Positions 28,182 to 39,759 of a stretch of 64,000 nt of DNA are shown here, piece by piece. Source of the stretch: Halalkalibacter nanhaiisediminis (GTDB taxonomy: Bacteria; Bacillota; Bacilli; Bacillales; Bacillaceae_D); assembly GCF_007830185.1 (NCBI RefSeq), contig NZ_VLKZ01000007.1, forward strand, positions 62,001 through 126,000. The letters run 5' to 3'. Each line of letters begins with the position of its first letter. The stretch's first letter is position 1. The notes beneath the pieces are model-generated. The model worked only from the letters and a program-made list of their open reading frames with translations. It made no database searches and had not been told where the DNA came from. Made by a program: the position numbers and the translations under genes.

Positions 28182-29894
28182 ATGAGACAACGGACTTACT
28201 TATCACCGACATTACGAGATGTTCCAGCAGATGCTGAAATTAAAAGCCATCAATTAATGCTTCGTGCTGGCTTTATTCGTCAAACAGCTTCTGGAATATA
28301 TTCTTATCTTCCTCTTGGAAGAAAAACTCTTCGCAAAGTCGAAGAAATCATTCGTGAAGAAATGAATGAAGCAGGGGGACAAGAAGTTCTGATGCCTGCA
28401 ATCCAGCCAGCAGAGTTATGGGAAGAATCTGGACGTTTAGGTGATTATGGTCCTGAACTGATGAGATTGAAGGATCGTCATGGACGCGACTTCGTCCTTG
28501 GGGCAACACATGAAGAGGTCATTACAACACTCGTTCGTGATGATGTACAATCATACAAAAAGTTGCCAATGAACCTTTATCAAATTCAGACAAAGTATCG
28601 TGATGAACGTAGACCACGTTTTGGAGTGTTGCGTTCACGTGAGTTCATTATGAAGGATGCGTACTCATTTGATACGTCTCAAGAAGGTCTTGATCGTAGC
28701 TATGATGCTATGTATAATGCTTATCAAAACATTTTTTCACGCTGTCAACTTGATTTTCGCGCAGTAGAGGCTGACTCTGGCGCGATAGGTGGTACGGATA
28801 CACATGAGTTCATGGTTCTGAGCGAGATTGGTGAGGACACAATAGCTTATTCCGATCAATCTAATTTTGCAGCAAATATCGAGATTGCACCAATACAAAT
28901 GACTTATATAAAATCCAATGAGCCTTTAGGTGAACTTGAAGTTGTCGACACACCGAATGTGCGCACAATTAGTGAAGTATCCGAGTTTTTGGATGTTAAC
29001 GCGAATCAAACAATCAAATCACTTCTCTTCATTGTAGACGAGCAGCCAGTATTGGTGCTTGTACGTGGTGATCATGAAGTAAATGAAATCAAGGTTAAGA
29101 ATGCATTTAATAAAGCAACTGTAGAACTTGCTACACCAGAACAAGCGGCTGAGCTATTAAATTGTGAAACAGGTTTTATCGGACCAATTAACTTACCAAA
29201 ATCAGTGACTGTTATTGCCGATAAAGCTGTAGAAGCTATAGTTAATGGTATTTGTGGTGCAAATGAACGAGATAAGCATGTTAAAAATGTCAATCCTGAT
29301 CGTGATTTTAACGTATTGCGTTATGAAGATTTACGTTTCATTCAGGAGGGTGATCCTTCACCTTGTGGTAAAGGTATAATCAAGTTTGCAATGGGGATTG
29401 AAGTTGGACATGTCTTCAAACTAGGTACGAAATACAGTGAAGCATTAGGGGCAACTTATTTAGATGAGAAGGGTAAGACGCAAACAATGATTATGGGCTG
29501 TTACGGGATAGGTGTTTCCAGAACAGTAGCTGCCATTGTTGAGCAGCATCACGATGAGAATGGGATCGTCTGGCCGACGTCTGTTGCACCATTTGATCTT
29601 CACCTTGTAACAATTAATGTGAAGGATCAAGATCAAAATGAGCTTGGTGAAAAGCTGTACAACTCTTTAAAACAGCAACGTTTTGAGGTCCTGTATGATG
29701 ATCGTCCTGAACGAGCTGGTGTTAAGTTTAAGGATTCTGATTTAATTGGCCTTCCTATACGTGTCGCGGTCGGTAAAAAAGCGTCAGAAGGTATTGTAGA
29801 AGTAAAGGTACGTAAAACTGGCGAAATGATTGAAGTTCCTGTAGCTGACTTACAAGCTACATTAACGACATTATTTGAACAATTGAGTAAGTAG
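28182..29894 (+). CDS. proS: Prolyl-tRNA synthetase, bacterial type
   Basis: Class II synthetase of 570 aa. Motif 1 and 2 are in the N-terminal core ([37 protein letters not shown]), an editing insertion domain occupies about 225-405, motif 3 is at [13 protein letters not shown] and the anticodon-binding domain closes the protein. ATG 28182 follows GGAAAGGA. I looked for a T-box leader and saw none. It is the last gene before the gap that precedes polC. Confidence 0.96.
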   Translation: MRQRTYLSPTLRDVPADAEIKSHQLMLRAGFIRQTASGIYSYLPLGRKTLRKVEEIIREEMNEAGGQEVLMPAIQPAELWEESGRLGDYGPELMRLKDRHGRDFVLGATHEEVITTLVRDDVQSYKKLPMNLYQIQTKYRDERRPRFGVLRSREFIMKDAYSFDTSQEGLDRSYDAMYNAYQNIFSRCQLDFRAVEADSGAIGGTDTHEFMVLSEIGEDTIAYSDQSNFAANIEIAPIQMTYIKSNEPLGELEVVDTPNVRTISEVSEFLDVNANQTIKSLLFIVDEQPVLVLVRGDHEVNEIKVKNAFNKATVELATPEQAAELLNCETGFIGPINLPKSVTVIADKAVEAIVNGICGANERDKHVKNVNPDRDFNVLRYEDLRFIQEGDPSPCGKGIIKFAMGIEVGHVFKLGTKYSEALGATYLDEKGKTQTMIMGCYGIGVSRTVAAIVEQHHDENGIVWPTSVAPFDLHLVTINVKDQDQNELGEKLYNSLKQQRFEVLYDDRPERAGVKFKDSDLIGLPIRVAVGKKASEGIVEVKVRKTGEMIEVPVADLQATLTTLFEQLSK

Positions 29895-29919
29895 GGTGTC
29901 CTTTTACGAAAATAAAACA

Positions 29920-30057
29920 ATCAATAAGTAAGGCTGACTCAGGTATTGAAATGCTTGCTCCGATCATAAACACTATTGTGTAAGAAGACATTCTTATTGA
30001 TAGTAGGTTATATAAAGTGGAGGAGAGACTATCGTGAGTTAGTCTTTTCTCTTTTTC
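29920..30057 (+). terminator. proS-polC gap: inverted repeat and probable terminator
   Basis: AGAGACTA 30024-30031 pairs with TAGTCTTT 30040-30047 (one G-U pair) and is followed by a T-rich tract, a likely intrinsic terminator for proS. Upstream, ATCAATAAG 29920-29928 and CTTATTGAT 29993-30001 form a perfect 9-bp inverted repeat spaced by 64 nt. I could not identify a convincing polC promoter. Confidence 0.6.
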
Positions 30058-30110
30058 ATTCGTCTAAAAGAGAATGATATTGAACTAGATTTATTGGGGA
30101 GGGAAACGGC

Positions 30111-33100
30111 ATGTCCTTGGATGAGCAACTACGAAAAGAACGACTTCAATTACTTCTCCAACAGATTCAAATGCCAGAAGAAATAATAAGTACTCATTTT
30201 AAAAACGGTAAGATACGGAAGCTCATGATCTCAAAAGAAAAAAAGGCTTGGCATTTTCATATTGAGCTTCCAGTTGTGATGCCTTCAGCCATTTATGAGC
30301 TTTTTACTGAACGAATGAGAGTTACGTTTGAACACATTGCCAAAGTTAGCTTCACTTTTCATTATGCTACGACTCAGTTACAAGAATCTCAGTGGGTTGA
30401 TTATTGGCCTTTAATTATTTCAAAGATCTCATCGATTTCTGAAGGGATTCGTGACTTGCTGTCTAAGCAAACCCCTTCATACGACGGGAAACGTCTCATT
30501 ATTCAAGTTCGAAATGAAACGGAGGCAGTTGCGTTAAAACGAAAATTAAGTGAACCACTCATGCAATGCGTTCAATCACTTAGCTTACCGAGTATTCAAA
30601 TCGATACAGACATTCGTGAATCAAAACAAGAATTTGAGAAATTTGTTGAGCAGCGTGAACAAGAAGATCACTCAAAGGTTGTTGAAGCCATTCTTGAAAA
30701 GAAGAAGCTTGAAGAGCAGACAGAAAAAGAAATCAGTGGAAAAAATCTTGTGCTTGGGTATCCAATTAAAGACGATCCAATCCCGCTTGAAGCTATTATT
30801 GATGAAGAACGCCGAGTCACTGTACAGGGCTATGTTTTTCACTCAGAAACGAGAGAATTGCGAAGTGGACGAACATTATTAACGTTTAAAATAACCGATT
30901 ATACAGACTCGATTTTAGTAAAAATGTTCTCTCGTGATAAAGAAGACGTTCCTCTATTACAAGCTGTAAAAAAGGGAATGTGGCTAAAAGTTCGTGGTGG
31001 TATTCAAAACGATACGTTTGTAAGAGATTTAGTTATGATTGCTAATGATGTCAATCAATTGTCTCCGATTGAACGTCGTGATCTTGCTGGGGAAGAGGAC
31101 AAACGAGTTGAACTTCATATGCATACGACCATGAGTCAAATGGACGGCGTAGTATCTGCTGGAAGGTACGTGGAGCAGGCAGCAAAATGGGGGCATCCAG
31201 CAGTAGCAATCACAGATCATGGTGTAGTACAAGCCTTTCCAGAAGCTTATTCAGCTGGAAAGAAACATGGTATCAAGGTTTTATATGGGTTAGAAGCTAA
31301 TCTCGTTGATGATGGAGTTCCCATTGCGTATAACGAAGACCATCGATTATTAATGGAAGATGAATATGTCGTGTTTGACGTTGAAACAACGGGTCTTTCA
31401 GCTGTTTATAATAAAATAATTGAGTTAGCTGCCGTTAAGATTAAAGGTGGGGAAATCATTGATCGTTTTGAATCGTTTGCCGATCCTCACGAACCACTGA
31501 CAAATACGATTATTGAATTAACAGGAATTACCGATGATATGGTAAAAGGTCAGCCAGAAATTGATCAAGTGTTACGTGATTTTCACGAATTTGTCGGCGA
31601 CTCTATCCTTGTTGCCCATAATGCGAGCTTTGACATGGGCTTTTTAAATGTAGGATACCAAAAAATTGGTCTTGGTGAAGCGAAAAACCCAGTGATTGAT
31701 ACACTTGAATTGGGGCGTTTTCTCTATCCAGAGCTGAAAAACCATCGTTTAAATACGTTATGTAAGAAATTTGATATTGAGCTTGTCAGTCACCACAGAG
31801 CGATTTACGATGCAGAAGCAACAGGGTATTTACTATGGAAAATGGTAAAAGATGCGACTGAACGTGAAATAGAATATCATGATCAATTAAATGAACATAT
31901 GGGTCAAGGAAATTTTCATCGTCAACGTCCGTCTCATATTATAATTCTTGCCCAGACGCAAGAAGGGCTGAAGAACTTATTTAAACTTGTTTCGATGTCT
32001 CATGTGGAGTACTATTTTCGGACACCTAGGATTCCTCGCTCACAATTGCAAAAGCATCGGAAAGGGTTATTAATAGGTTCTGCATGTGACAAAGGGGAAG
32101 TTTTTGAAGGCATGATGCAAAAATCACCTGACGAGGTTGAGCAAATTGCTGCTTTTTATGATTACTTAGAAGTACAACCTCTTGGAAATTATCAGCATTT
32201 GATTGAAAGAGAGCTCGTTAAAAATGAAACGGAGCTTGAGGAAATTGTCTCCAATATTGTTCAACTTGGTGAAAAGTTGGACAAGCCAGTTGTTGCAACG
32301 GGAAATGTCCATTATCTACAGGAAGAAGATTATATTTATCGGAAAATTTTAATTGCTTCTCAAGGAGGAGCAAATCCATTAAATAAACAAACGCTTCCAC
32401 AGGTTCATTTCCGGACAACAGATGAGATGCTTGAGGCTTTTGCTTTTTTAGGTGAAGAAAAAGCAAAAGAAATTGTCGTGGGTAATACACAAAAAGTGGC
32501 TAGTATGATAGATGAAGTGCACCCGATTCCTGATCAGCTCTACACGCCTAAAATTGAGGGTGCAGACGATGAAATAAGACAAATGAGCTATGACCGGGCG
32601 CGAAGTATATACGGAGAAAATTTACCTGAAATCGTTGAAGCACGAATTGAAAAAGAATTAAAAAGTATTATCGGGCACGGTTTTGCCGTTATTTACTTGA
32701 TATCACATAAGCTTGTAAAGAAATCGTTGATAGACGGTTACCTTGTTGGTTCACGTGGATCTGTCGGTTCCTCTTTTGTCGCAACGATGACAGAGATAAC
32801 TGAGGTTAATCCACTTCCTCCTCATTATGTTTGTCCAAATTGTCATTATTCTTATTTTTTTAATGATGGCTCAGTCGGTTCAGGCTATGACCTTCCTGAT
32901 AAAGATTGCACAGAGTGTGGAACCCCTTATATTAAAGATGGACAAGATATTCCCTTTGAAACGTTCTTAGGATTTAAAGGAGATAAGGTACCAGATATTG
33001 ATTTGAATTTCTCTGGTGAATATCAACCACGTGCCCATCATTATACGAAAGAATTATTCGGTGAAGAATATGTATACCGTGCTGGAACGATCGGCACGGT

Positions 33101-34412
33101 TGCGGAAAAAACAGCGTATGGTTATGTAAAGGGCTACCAGGGAGATCATGATTTGCATATGCGCGGGGCAGAAATTGACCGTCTCGTATCTGGTTGTACG
33201 GGGGTAAAGAGAACAACAGGACAACATCCAGGGGGTATTATCGTTGTTCCTGATTACATGGATATCCATGATTTTAGCCCGATTCAATTTCCAGCAGACG
33301 ACAAAAATGCTGAATGGAAAACGACACATTTTGACTTTCATTCGATTCATGATAACTTGTTGAAGCTAGATATTCTTGGACATGACGACCCGACGGTTAT
33401 TCGGATGCTCCAAGATTTAAGTGGAATTGACCCGAAAACGATTCCGACAGACGATCCAGAGGTTATGAAAATTTTTAGTAGTCCAGAAGTATTGGGTGTG
33501 ACCGAAGAGCAAATCATGTGTAAAACAGGTACGCTTGGTATTCCTGAATTTGGGACGAGATTTGTTAGACAAATGCTTGAAGAAACAAAGCCAAGTACGT
33601 TTTCAGAGCTTGTGCAAATATCAGGTCTTTCTCATGGTACAGATGTTTGGCTTAACAATGCCAATGAATTGATCTACAACGGAACATGTGAGTTAAAAGA
33701 TGTAATTGGATGTCGTGATGACATTATGGTTTATCTCATCTATAAAGGTCTTGAACCTTCTTTAGCGTTTAAAATTATGGAATCTGTTCGTAAAGGGAAA
33801 GGACTTCCGCCTGAATGGATTGAGGAAATGAAAAAACATGATGTGCCTGATTGGTATATTGGATCATGTTTAAAAATCAAGTACATGTTTCCAAAAGCCC
33901 ATGCGGCAGCCTATGTTTTAATGGCCGTTCGAATTGCTTATTTTAAAGTGCATCATCCGATTCTTTATTACGCTTCATATTTTACTGTTCGTGCAGATGA
34001 TTTTGATTTGGATACGATGATTAAAGGCTCGACAGCTATCAAAGCAAAGGTCGAAGAAATTAATGCCAAAGGACTCGATGCTGCGCCAAAAGAAAAGGCA
34101 GTTTTAACGGTTCTCGAGCTTGCACTTGAAATGTCTGAACGAGGGTTTTCATTCCAAAAGGTTGATTTGTACCGTTCAAGTGCAACGGAATTCATTGTTG
34201 AAGGAAACTCTTTACTTCCACCATTTAATGCGATGACAGGTGTTGGAACGAATGCTGCACTTAATATTGTAAATGCAAGAAAAGAGAGAGAGTTTTTGTC
34301 GAAGGAAGATTTGCAGCAACGAAGCAAGCTGACAAAAACAGTCCTTGAACATCTTGATGAACATGGCTGTTTAGAAGGAATGCCTGATTCCAATCAGCTT
34401 TCTCTCTTCTAG
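30111..34412 (+). CDS. polC: DNA polymerase III alpha subunit PolC
   Basis: Main replicative polymerase of low-GC Gram-positives, 1433 aa. In order: N-terminal domain (1-220), OB fold (about 230-320), PHP domain beginning [13 protein letters not shown] (about 334), the proofreading exonuclease inserted in PHP (FDVETTGLS at about 422, later HNASFDMGF), a zinc-binding CPNC/CTECG segment (about 905-945), and the catalytic palm with [12 protein letters not shown] (about 960). The C-terminus ends NQLSLF, a beta-clamp-binding type motif. The exonuclease insertion marks it as PolC rather than DnaE. GGGAGGG precedes ATG 30111. Confidence 0.97.
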   Translation: MSLDEQLRKERLQLLLQQIQMPEEIISTHFKNGKIRKLMISKEKKAWHFHIELPVVMPSAIYELFTERMRVTFEHIAKVSFTFHYATTQLQESQWVDYWPLIISKISSISEGIRDLLSKQTPSYDGKRLIIQVRNETEAVALKRKLSEPLMQCVQSLSLPSIQIDTDIRESKQEFEKFVEQREQEDHSKVVEAILEKKKLEEQTEKEISGKNLVLGYPIKDDPIPLEAIIDEERRVTVQGYVFHSETRELRSGRTLLTFKITDYTDSILVKMFSRDKEDVPLLQAVKKGMWLKVRGGIQNDTFVRDLVMIANDVNQLSPIERRDLAGEEDKRVELHMHTTMSQMDGVVSAGRYVEQAAKWGHPAVAITDHGVVQAFPEAYSAGKKHGIKVLYGLEANLVDDGVPIAYNEDHRLLMEDEYVVFDVETTGLSAVYNKIIELAAVKIKGGEIIDRFESFADPHEPLTNTIIELTGITDDMVKGQPEIDQVLRDFHEFVGDSILVAHNASFDMGFLNVGYQKIGLGEAKNPVIDTLELGRFLYPELKNHRLNTLCKKFDIELVSHHRAIYDAEATGYLLWKMVKDATEREIEYHDQLNEHMGQGNFHRQRPSHIIILAQTQEGLKNLFKLVSMSHVEYYFRTPRIPRSQLQKHRKGLLIGSACDKGEVFEGMMQKSPDEVEQIAAFYDYLEVQPLGNYQHLIERELVKNETELEEIVSNIVQLGEKLDKPVVATGNVHYLQEEDYIYRKILIASQGGANPLNKQTLPQVHFRTTDEMLEAFAFLGEEKAKEIVVGNTQKVASMIDEVHPIPDQLYTPKIEGADDEIRQMSYDRARSIYGENLPEIVEARIEKELKSIIGHGFAVIYLISHKLVKKSLIDGYLVGSRGSVGSSFVATMTEITEVNPLPPHYVCPNCHYSYFFNDGSVGSGYDLPDKDCTECGTPYIKDGQDIPFETFLGFKGDKVPDIDLNFSGEYQPRAHHYTKELFGEEYVYRAGTIGTVAEKTAYGYVKGYQGDHDLHMRGAEIDRLVSGCTGVKRTTGQHPGGIIVVPDYMDIHDFSPIQFPADDKNAEWKTTHFDFHSIHDNLLKLDILGHDDPTVIRMLQDLSGIDPKTIPTDDPEVMKIFSSPEVLGVTEEQIMCKTGTLGIPEFGTRFVRQMLEETKPSTFSELVQISGLSHGTDVWLNNANELIYNGTCELKDVIGCRDDIMVYLIYKGLEPSLAFKIMESVRKGKGLPPEWIEEMKKHDVPDWYIGSCLKIKYMFPKAHAAAYVLMAVRIAYFKVHHPILYYASYFTVRADDFDLDTMIKGSTAIKAKVEEINAKGLDAAPKEKAVLTVLELALEMSERGFSFQKVDLYRSSATEFIVEGNSLLPPFNAMTGVGTNAALNIVNARKEREFLSKEDLQQRSKLTKTVLEHLDEHGCLEGMPDSNQLSLF

Positions 34413-34431
34413 TTATAAGCTTCTAGTTCAT

Positions 34432-34460
34432 TTGCAAAGGTAGAAAGAGTATGGTATTGT
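34432..34460 (+). promoter_or_regulatory. Sigma-A promoter for the rimP-nusA-infB operon
   Basis: TTGCAA 34432-34437 and TATTGT 34455-34460 are 17 bp apart, directly after polC and about 177 bp before rimP. Confidence 0.6.
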
Positions 34461-34491
34461 ATTTATGGTAATACTTAGAATACGTTACGCA

Positions 34492-34551
34492 AAAGAGTGG
34501 GGAAACCCACTCTTTCGTTGTTCGTTTAACTATTTTTTATGTAAAAAATAG
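34492..34551 (+). ncRNA. rimP leader with two strong hairpins
   Basis: AAAGAGTGGG 34492-34501 pairs perfectly with CCCACTCTTT 34506-34515 around a GAAA loop, and CTATTTTTT 34530-34538 pairs with AAAAAATAG 34543-34551. The first is followed by CGTTGTTCG rather than a clean T run, so it is at best a weak terminator of polC; an attenuator or regulatory leader is possible. Confidence 0.6.
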
Positions 34552-34636
34552 ACCTTTGTTACTGGATAGATAAGCTACGTACACATTCTAATAGCTTTTT
34601 ATACATGAAACCAATTAAACAGCAAGGAGGGTACAG

Positions 34637-35107
34637 ATGAGTCAAAAAGTAACAGATTTAGTGAGTGAGATGGTTACACCAATTGTTAATGAGCTTGGGT
34701 TAGAGCTTGTTGATATTGAATTTAAAAAAGAGGGGCCCAATTGGTTTCTTAGAGTTTTTATTGACTCTGATAAGGGTGTTGACCTCGAAGATTGCGGACA
34801 AGTGAGTGAGCAACTTAGTGAGAAGCTTGACGAGCTTGATCCGATTGATCAAGCTTATTTCCTTGAAGTGTCTTCACCTGGAGCAGAACGTCCTCTAAAG
34901 AAAGAAAAAGACATTAAGAAGGCTGTAGGGAAGAATGTTCATGTGACAACGTATGAGCCTATTGATGGGGAAAAGGTATTTGAAGGAGAGCTTACTAACT
35001 TTAATGGTGAACAGCTTGAAATTAATGTAAAGATTAAAACAAGAACAAAAACTTACACTATTCCTTATGAAAAGGTAGCAAAAGCAAGGTTGGCAATTAT
35101 CTTCTAA
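34637..35107 (+). CDS. rimP: Ribosome maturation factor RimP
   Basis: Assists 30S assembly. The 156-residue protein shows the N-terminal domain with [20 protein letters not shown] and [15 protein letters not shown], then [19 protein letters not shown], and a C-terminal SH3-like domain. AAGGAGGG precedes ATG 34637. It is the first gene of the nusA operon, as in most bacteria. Confidence 0.95.
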   Translation: MSQKVTDLVSEMVTPIVNELGLELVDIEFKKEGPNWFLRVFIDSDKGVDLEDCGQVSEQLSEKLDELDPIDQAYFLEVSSPGAERPLKKEKDIKKAVGKNVHVTTYEPIDGEKVFEGELTNFNGEQLEINVKIKTRTKTYTIPYEKVAKARLAIIF

Positions 35108-35160
35108 TTCATTAGAAGCTCGTATGCTTATCTTGATATTGAAAGGGGGAAAAAAAGTCC

Positions 35161-36300
35161 ATGAATAGTGAATTTATGGATGCATTAGCAACGCTAGAAA
35201 GAGAAAAAGGGATCGAAAAAGAGGTTATTATCGAAGCAATAGAAGCAGCCCTTATTTCAGGTTATAAACGTAACTTTAATCAAGTTCAAAATGTGCGTGT
35301 TGATGTTAATAGAGATACTGGAACCATTCGTGTCTATGCAAGAAAGACAATTGTTGAAGAGGTATTTGATGCAAGATTAGAGATATCTTTAGACGAAGCC
35401 CGAAAGATCAACCCGAATTTTGATGTTGATGACGTTGTGGAAATCGAAGTAACGCCAAAAGACTTTGGCCGTATTGCTGCACAAACAGCAAAGCAAGTTG
35501 TAACACAAAGAGTTCGTGAGGCAGAACGTGGTATTATTTATTCTGATTTCATTGATCGAGAAGAAGATATCATGACTGGAATTGTTCAACGACAGGACCA
35601 TCGTTTCATTTATGTTGATTTAGGCAAGGTAGAAGCTCTTCTTCCATTAAATGAACAAATGCCTAATGAGACTTATAAGCATAATGACCGAATCAAGGCT
35701 TTTATTACAAAAGTTGAAAAAACGACAAAAGGTCCACAAATTTTAATTTCACGTACACACCCTGGGCTTCTAAAGCGATTATTTGAGCTTGAAGTACCTG
35801 AAATTTACGATGGAACAGTTGAAATAAAGTCAGTATCGCGTGAAGCTGGTGATCGTTCGAAAATTGCCGTTCATGCTGAAAATCCTGAAGTAGATCCAGT
35901 TGGGGCTTGTGTTGGTCCGCGTGGTCAGCGTGTCCAAACAATTGTGAATGAGTTGAAGGGTGAAAAGATAGACATTGTTCGTTGGTCTGAAGATCCTGTT
36001 GAATATGTAGCAAATGCTCTAAGCCCGTCGAAGGTTCTTAAAGTCAATGTCAATGAAGAAGAAAAGATGACTCAAGTTATTGTGCCTGATTATCAGCTCT
36101 CGCTTGCAATTGGAAAACGTGGTCAAAATGCGCGACTAGCGGCAAAATTAACTGGTTGGAAGATAGACATCAAGAGTGAAACAGATGCTAGAGAGTTAGG
36201 ATTGTTAGATGACGAGGCGGGATTTGTTACGGTTGAAGAGCAAGATGCAGCGAATGAAGACAGCTATGTTTCAGAAGTAGAAAGCAATGAGCAAGACTAA
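35161..36300 (+). CDS. nusA: Transcription termination/antitermination factor NusA
   Basis: RNA polymerase-associated pausing and termination factor. The 379-residue protein contains the N-terminal polymerase-binding domain (1-125, beginning NSEFMDALATLEREKGI), an S1 domain (about 135-200), and two KH domains (DPVGACVGPRGQRVQTIVNE; LAIGKRGQNARLAAKLTGW). It lacks the acidic repeats of the E. coli protein, as in Firmicutes; the tail is short and acidic. AAAGGGGG precedes ATG 35161. Confidence 0.96.
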   Translation: MNSEFMDALATLEREKGIEKEVIIEAIEAALISGYKRNFNQVQNVRVDVNRDTGTIRVYARKTIVEEVFDARLEISLDEARKINPNFDVDDVVEIEVTPKDFGRIAAQTAKQVVTQRVREAERGIIYSDFIDREEDIMTGIVQRQDHRFIYVDLGKVEALLPLNEQMPNETYKHNDRIKAFITKVEKTTKGPQILISRTHPGLLKRLFELEVPEIYDGTVEIKSVSREAGDRSKIAVHAENPEVDPVGACVGPRGQRVQTIVNELKGEKIDIVRWSEDPVEYVANALSPSKVLKVNVNEEEKMTQVIVPDYQLSLAIGKRGQNARLAAKLTGWKIDIKSETDARELGLLDDEAGFVTVEEQDAANEDSYVSEVESNEQD

Positions 36301-36318
36301 GAAAGGGAGATGGAGCCG

Positions 36319-36591
36319 ATGAAGCAGCGCAAAGTTCCTCTTCGAAAATGTATTGTTACAAATGAAATGAAGCCAAAACAAGAATTAATCCGAATTGTTC
36401 GTTCTCCTGAAGGGGTCGTGACTGTTGATCTAACAGGAAAAATGAATGGTCGAGGAGCTTATATTAGTAATAATGAAGAGAGCTTCGAATTAGCCCAAAA
36501 AAAGGATGTCTTATCAAGGCATTTGCAGGTTAAAGTTAGTCCAGAAATTTATGATGAATTGAAAGAAGCGAGCAAACGAGGTCGCAAATGA
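36319..36591 (+). CDS. rnpM: RNase P modulator RnpM (YlxR)
   Basis: A 90-residue YlxR-family RNA-binding protein, reported to modulate RNase P in B. subtilis. VPLRKCIVTNEMKPKQELIR and KMNGRGAYIS are diagnostic. ATG 36319 is chosen since AAGGGAG lies about 10 nt upstream; ATG 36310 is too close to that site. It overlaps the next gene by 4 bp. Confidence 0.93.
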   Translation: MKQRKVPLRKCIVTNEMKPKQELIRIVRSPEGVVTVDLTGKMNGRGAYISNNEESFELAQKKDVLSRHLQVKVSPEIYDELKEASKRGRK

Positions 36592-36896
36592 CACAGCCAC
36601 AACAATGGATTTCATTACTAGGACTAGCGGCGCGGGCAAGGAAGCTTGTAACCGGGGAAGAGCTTGTTTTAAAAGAAGTTAGAAGAAAATCAGTTCGATT
36701 AATTCTTCTTTCTACTGATGCCGCTGAACAAACAAAGAAAAAGGTATTGGATAAATGCGGCCATTACAATATCCCAGTTCGAATTGTCTCCGATCGTGGG
36801 ACATTAGGGCAAGCAATTGGGAAAGCGGAGAGAGTCGTCATTGGCGTCATGGATGATGGATTTGCGAAGAAAATGACCGCATTACTTGACCAATGA
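36588..36896 (+). CDS. rplGB: L7Ae-family RNA-binding protein YlxQ (RplGB)
   Basis: Kink-turn binding protein of the L7Ae/L30e family, 102 aa. [20 protein letters not shown] and [20 protein letters not shown] are typical. It overlaps rnpM by ATGA and is followed by infB, the usual nusA-operon order. Confidence 0.92.
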   Translation: MTQPQQWISLLGLAARARKLVTGEELVLKEVRRKSVRLILLSTDAAEQTKKKVLDKCGHYNIPVRIVSDRGTLGQAIGKAERVVIGVMDDGFAKKMTALLDQ

Positions 36897-36912
36897 TTCT
36901 GGAGGTACGTAT

Positions 36913-39027
36913 ATGAAGAAAAGAATATATGAATATGCAAAAGAGAAGAATGTTTCTAGTAAAGCTGTGATTGATCAATTAAAAGACGCAGGCATGGAAG
37001 TGTCAAATCACATGTCTGTTCTTGATGATCAGATGATGAAGGTTCTTCTTGAAGGCGATCAAGCTAATGCTTCAAGCAATAGTAATAACAATGAAAAACA
37101 AGAAAATCGTGCTCCTAAGAAAAATGATGGAAATCGTAATCAGTCTTCAAAACCTGGGCAGAATAATCGCAAAGGTGGGCAGCAACAGAAGCCTCAGAAC
37201 CGTGGTAATAAGCAACAGAAGCCACGCGGTGGTGGGCAGCAACAGCGTCAAGAGCCGCCAAAGCCAAAACCATTACCAGAAAAAATTACGTTTGTTGAAT
37301 CGTTAACAGTTGCTGAGTTAGCTAAGAAGCTACACAAAGAGCCATCTGAGCTTATTAAGAAGCTCATGTTCCTTGGCGTTATGGCAACAATTAATCAAGA
37401 GTTAGATAAAGATACGATTGAACTGATTGCAAATGACTACGGTGTGGAAGTGGAAGAAGAAATTGTTATCGATGTAGTGGATATTGAAAGCTATGTTGAT
37501 GAAGATAAAGAGGAAGACTTAAAAGAACGTCCACCAGTCGTGACGATTATGGGGCACGTTGACCATGGTAAAACGACTTTACTTGATTCGATCCGTCATA
37601 CAAAAGTGACAGAAGGAGAAGCAGGTGGAATTACGCAGCATATTGGTGCGTATCAAGTTGAAACAAATGGCAAGAAAATTACCTTTTTAGATACTCCTGG
37701 TCACGCTGCGTTTACAACAATGCGTGCTCGTGGTGCACAAGTAACTGATATTACAATTCTTGTTGTTGCAGCTGATGATGGTGTCATGCCACAAACAAAA
37801 GAAGCCATTAGTCATGCAAAAGCTGCAGGAGTTCCAATTATCGTTGCTGTTAATAAGATTGATAAAGAGGCAGCCAATCCTGACCGTGTTATGCAGGAAT
37901 TAACAGAATATGAACTTGTTCCAGAAGCATGGGGCGGAGAAACGATCTTTGTTAACGTTTCAGCATTGACAGGTTCAGGTATTGATGAACTGCTCGAAAT
38001 GATTCAACTTGTTGCTGAAGTGGAAGAATTAAAAGCAAATCCTGATAAATTAGCTTCTGGTACAGTCATTGAGGCCGAGCTTGATAAAGGACGCGGTCCA
38101 GTTGCCACACTTTTAGTTCAAAGTGGTACGTTAAAAGTAGGAGATCCAATTGTTGTTGGATCAACATTTGGTCGCGTTCGTGCGATGGTCAATGATCTTG
38201 GCCGTCGAGTGAAGCAAGTAGGACCATCTGCACCAGTTGAAGTTACAGGCTTAAGCGACGTTCCTCAAGCAGGGGATCAGTTCCGTGCATTTGCAGATGA
38301 AAAGACAGCTCGCCAAATTGGTGAAGCGCGTATGTCCCGTCATCGCGAAGCAAATCTGGCGCAAAATACGAAAGTTAGTTTAGATGACCTCTTTAACCAA
38401 ATCCAACAAGGTGAAGTAAAAGAGATCAATGTAATTATTAAAGCAGATGTTCAAGGTTCTGTTGAAGCGATGCGTGGCTCATTAGAGAAAATTGAAGTTG
38501 AAGGGGCTAAGATTAACGTCATTCACACAGGTGTTGGTGCGATTACTGAATATGATGTTATGTTAGCATCTGCATCTAACGCAATTGTCATTGGTTTTAA
38601 TGTCCGTCCTGATGTGAATGCGAAGCGAACAGCAGACGCAGAGAAAGTTGATATCCGTCTTCACCGTGTTATTTACAACGCAATTGATGAAATCGAAGCA
38701 GCGATGAAAGGGATGCTTGATCCTGAATTCGAAGAGAAAGTGATCGGACAGGTTGAAGTTCGTACAACGTTCAAAGTTTCTAAAGTCGGAACAATTGCTG
38801 GTGCATATGTAACAGATGGTAAAATTACAAGAGATTCAACTGTACGCCTTATCCGTGATGGGATCGTCGTTTATGAAGGCTCGATTAATGCATTAAAACG
38901 TTTCAAAGATGATGCTAAAGAGGTTGCGGCTGGGTATGAATGTGGTATCACTCTTGAGAACTACAATGATGTTAAAGAAGGCGACATTATTGAAGCGTAC
39001 GTTATGGAGGAAATTGAACGTAAATGA
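36913..39027 (+). CDS. infB: Translation initiation factor IF-2
   Basis: GTPase that brings initiator tRNA to the 30S subunit. The N-terminal part has one IF2-N module ([20 protein letters not shown]), a low-complexity N/Q/K/R-rich linker (about 50-120) and a second IF2-N ([20 protein letters not shown]). The G domain starts at about 214 with [12 protein letters not shown], then DTPGHAAF and NKID, followed by domains II-IV. The product is 704 aa. ATG 36913 follows TGGAGG; an upstream in-frame ATG at 36886 lies in the end of the previous gene. Confidence 0.97.
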   Translation: MKKRIYEYAKEKNVSSKAVIDQLKDAGMEVSNHMSVLDDQMMKVLLEGDQANASSNSNNNEKQENRAPKKNDGNRNQSSKPGQNNRKGGQQQKPQNRGNKQQKPRGGGQQQRQEPPKPKPLPEKITFVESLTVAELAKKLHKEPSELIKKLMFLGVMATINQELDKDTIELIANDYGVEVEEEIVIDVVDIESYVDEDKEEDLKERPPVVTIMGHVDHGKTTLLDSIRHTKVTEGEAGGITQHIGAYQVETNGKKITFLDTPGHAAFTTMRARGAQVTDITILVVAADDGVMPQTKEAISHAKAAGVPIIVAVNKIDKEAANPDRVMQELTEYELVPEAWGGETIFVNVSALTGSGIDELLEMIQLVAEVEELKANPDKLASGTVIEAELDKGRGPVATLLVQSGTLKVGDPIVVGSTFGRVRAMVNDLGRRVKQVGPSAPVEVTGLSDVPQAGDQFRAFADEKTARQIGEARMSRHREANLAQNTKVSLDDLFNQIQQGEVKEINVIIKADVQGSVEAMRGSLEKIEVEGAKINVIHTGVGAITEYDVMLASASNAIVIGFNVRPDVNAKRTADAEKVDIRLHRVIYNAIDEIEAAMKGMLDPEFEEKVIGQVEVRTTFKVSKVGTIAGAYVTDGKITRDSTVRLIRDGIVVYEGSINALKRFKDDAKEVAAGYECGITLENYNDVKEGDIIEAYVMEEIERK

Positions 39028-39305
39028 TCATAGGGTTCGTGCGTTGTGAACTTCTCATTTATGATGTTCAATCTCTTAAAGCGAAACGTTCTGTTTTAAA
39101 AAGTATTCATACAAAAATAAAACAGCGATTTAATCTCTCGATAGCGGAGACAGATTTCCATGATGTTTGGCAACGTGCCGAACTCTCTATGGTCACTGTC
39201 TCAAATGATCGAGCAGTTTGTGAGCGAGAATTACAAAAAGCGCTCGCTTTAATCGACAGTCAACCAGAAGCCGAACGAACCGTTACGGAGTTTGAGTGGT
39301 TGTAA
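39024..39305 (+). CDS. ylxP: DUF503 family protein YlxP
   Basis: A 93-residue conserved protein always found between infB and rbfA in bacilli. [19 protein letters not shown] and [16 protein letters not shown] mark the family. It is a small alpha/beta protein with no known activity, presumed to help ribosome biogenesis from its context. It overlaps infB by 4 bp. Confidence 0.92.
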   Translation: MIIGFVRCELLIYDVQSLKAKRSVLKSIHTKIKQRFNLSIAETDFHDVWQRAELSMVTVSNDRAVCERELQKALALIDSQPEAERTVTEFEWL

Positions 39306-39329
39306 TAGAGAGAACAGAGGTGAAAATTA

Positions 39330-39680
39330 ATGAGTAATGTTCGTGCACACCGTGTTGGTGAACAAATGAAGAAAGAGCTAAGTGATATCATTATACGTGA
39401 ATTGAAGGATCCTAGAGTTAGTTTTGTGACAGTTACAGGAGTTGATGTAACAGGGGATCTTCAACAAGCGAAAGTATTTATCACTGTTCTAGGAAGCGAT
39501 GAACAGAAGGAAGCAACCCTACAAGGCTTATCAAAAGCAAAAGGATTTATTCGTTCTGAAATCGGAAAACGGATTCGTCTTCGTAAAACACCTGAAATTA
39601 CGTTTGAGTTTGATGAATCTATTGAGTACGGTAATCGAATTAACACGCTTATTCAAAATTTAAATAAAGATGAGCGTTAA
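39330..39680 (+). CDS. rbfA: Ribosome-binding factor A
   Basis: 30S maturation factor with a KH-like fold, 116 aa. [40 protein letters not shown] and [20 protein letters not shown] are conserved. ATG 39330 follows AGAGGTG. A terminator follows immediately, before truB. Confidence 0.95.
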   Translation: MSNVRAHRVGEQMKKELSDIIIRELKDPRVSFVTVTGVDVTGDLQQAKVFITVLGSDEQKEATLQGLSKAKGFIRSEIGKRIRLRKTPEITFEFDESIEYGNRINTLIQNLNKDER

Positions 39681-39693
39681 GAGCAAGGATGAA

Positions 39694-39732
39694 GAGGATA
39701 GAGGGCAAAATGCTCTTCTATTCTCTTTTTTT
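39694..39732 (+). terminator. Intrinsic terminator between rbfA and truB
   Basis: GAGGATAGAGGGCA 39694-39707 pairs with TGCTCTTCTATTCTC 39711-39725 (two G-U pairs, one bulge), with seven T after it. The truB ribosome-binding site follows 15 nt later. Confidence 0.85.
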
Positions 39733-39759
39733 ATGAATCAAATAGACGGAGGAAATCAG

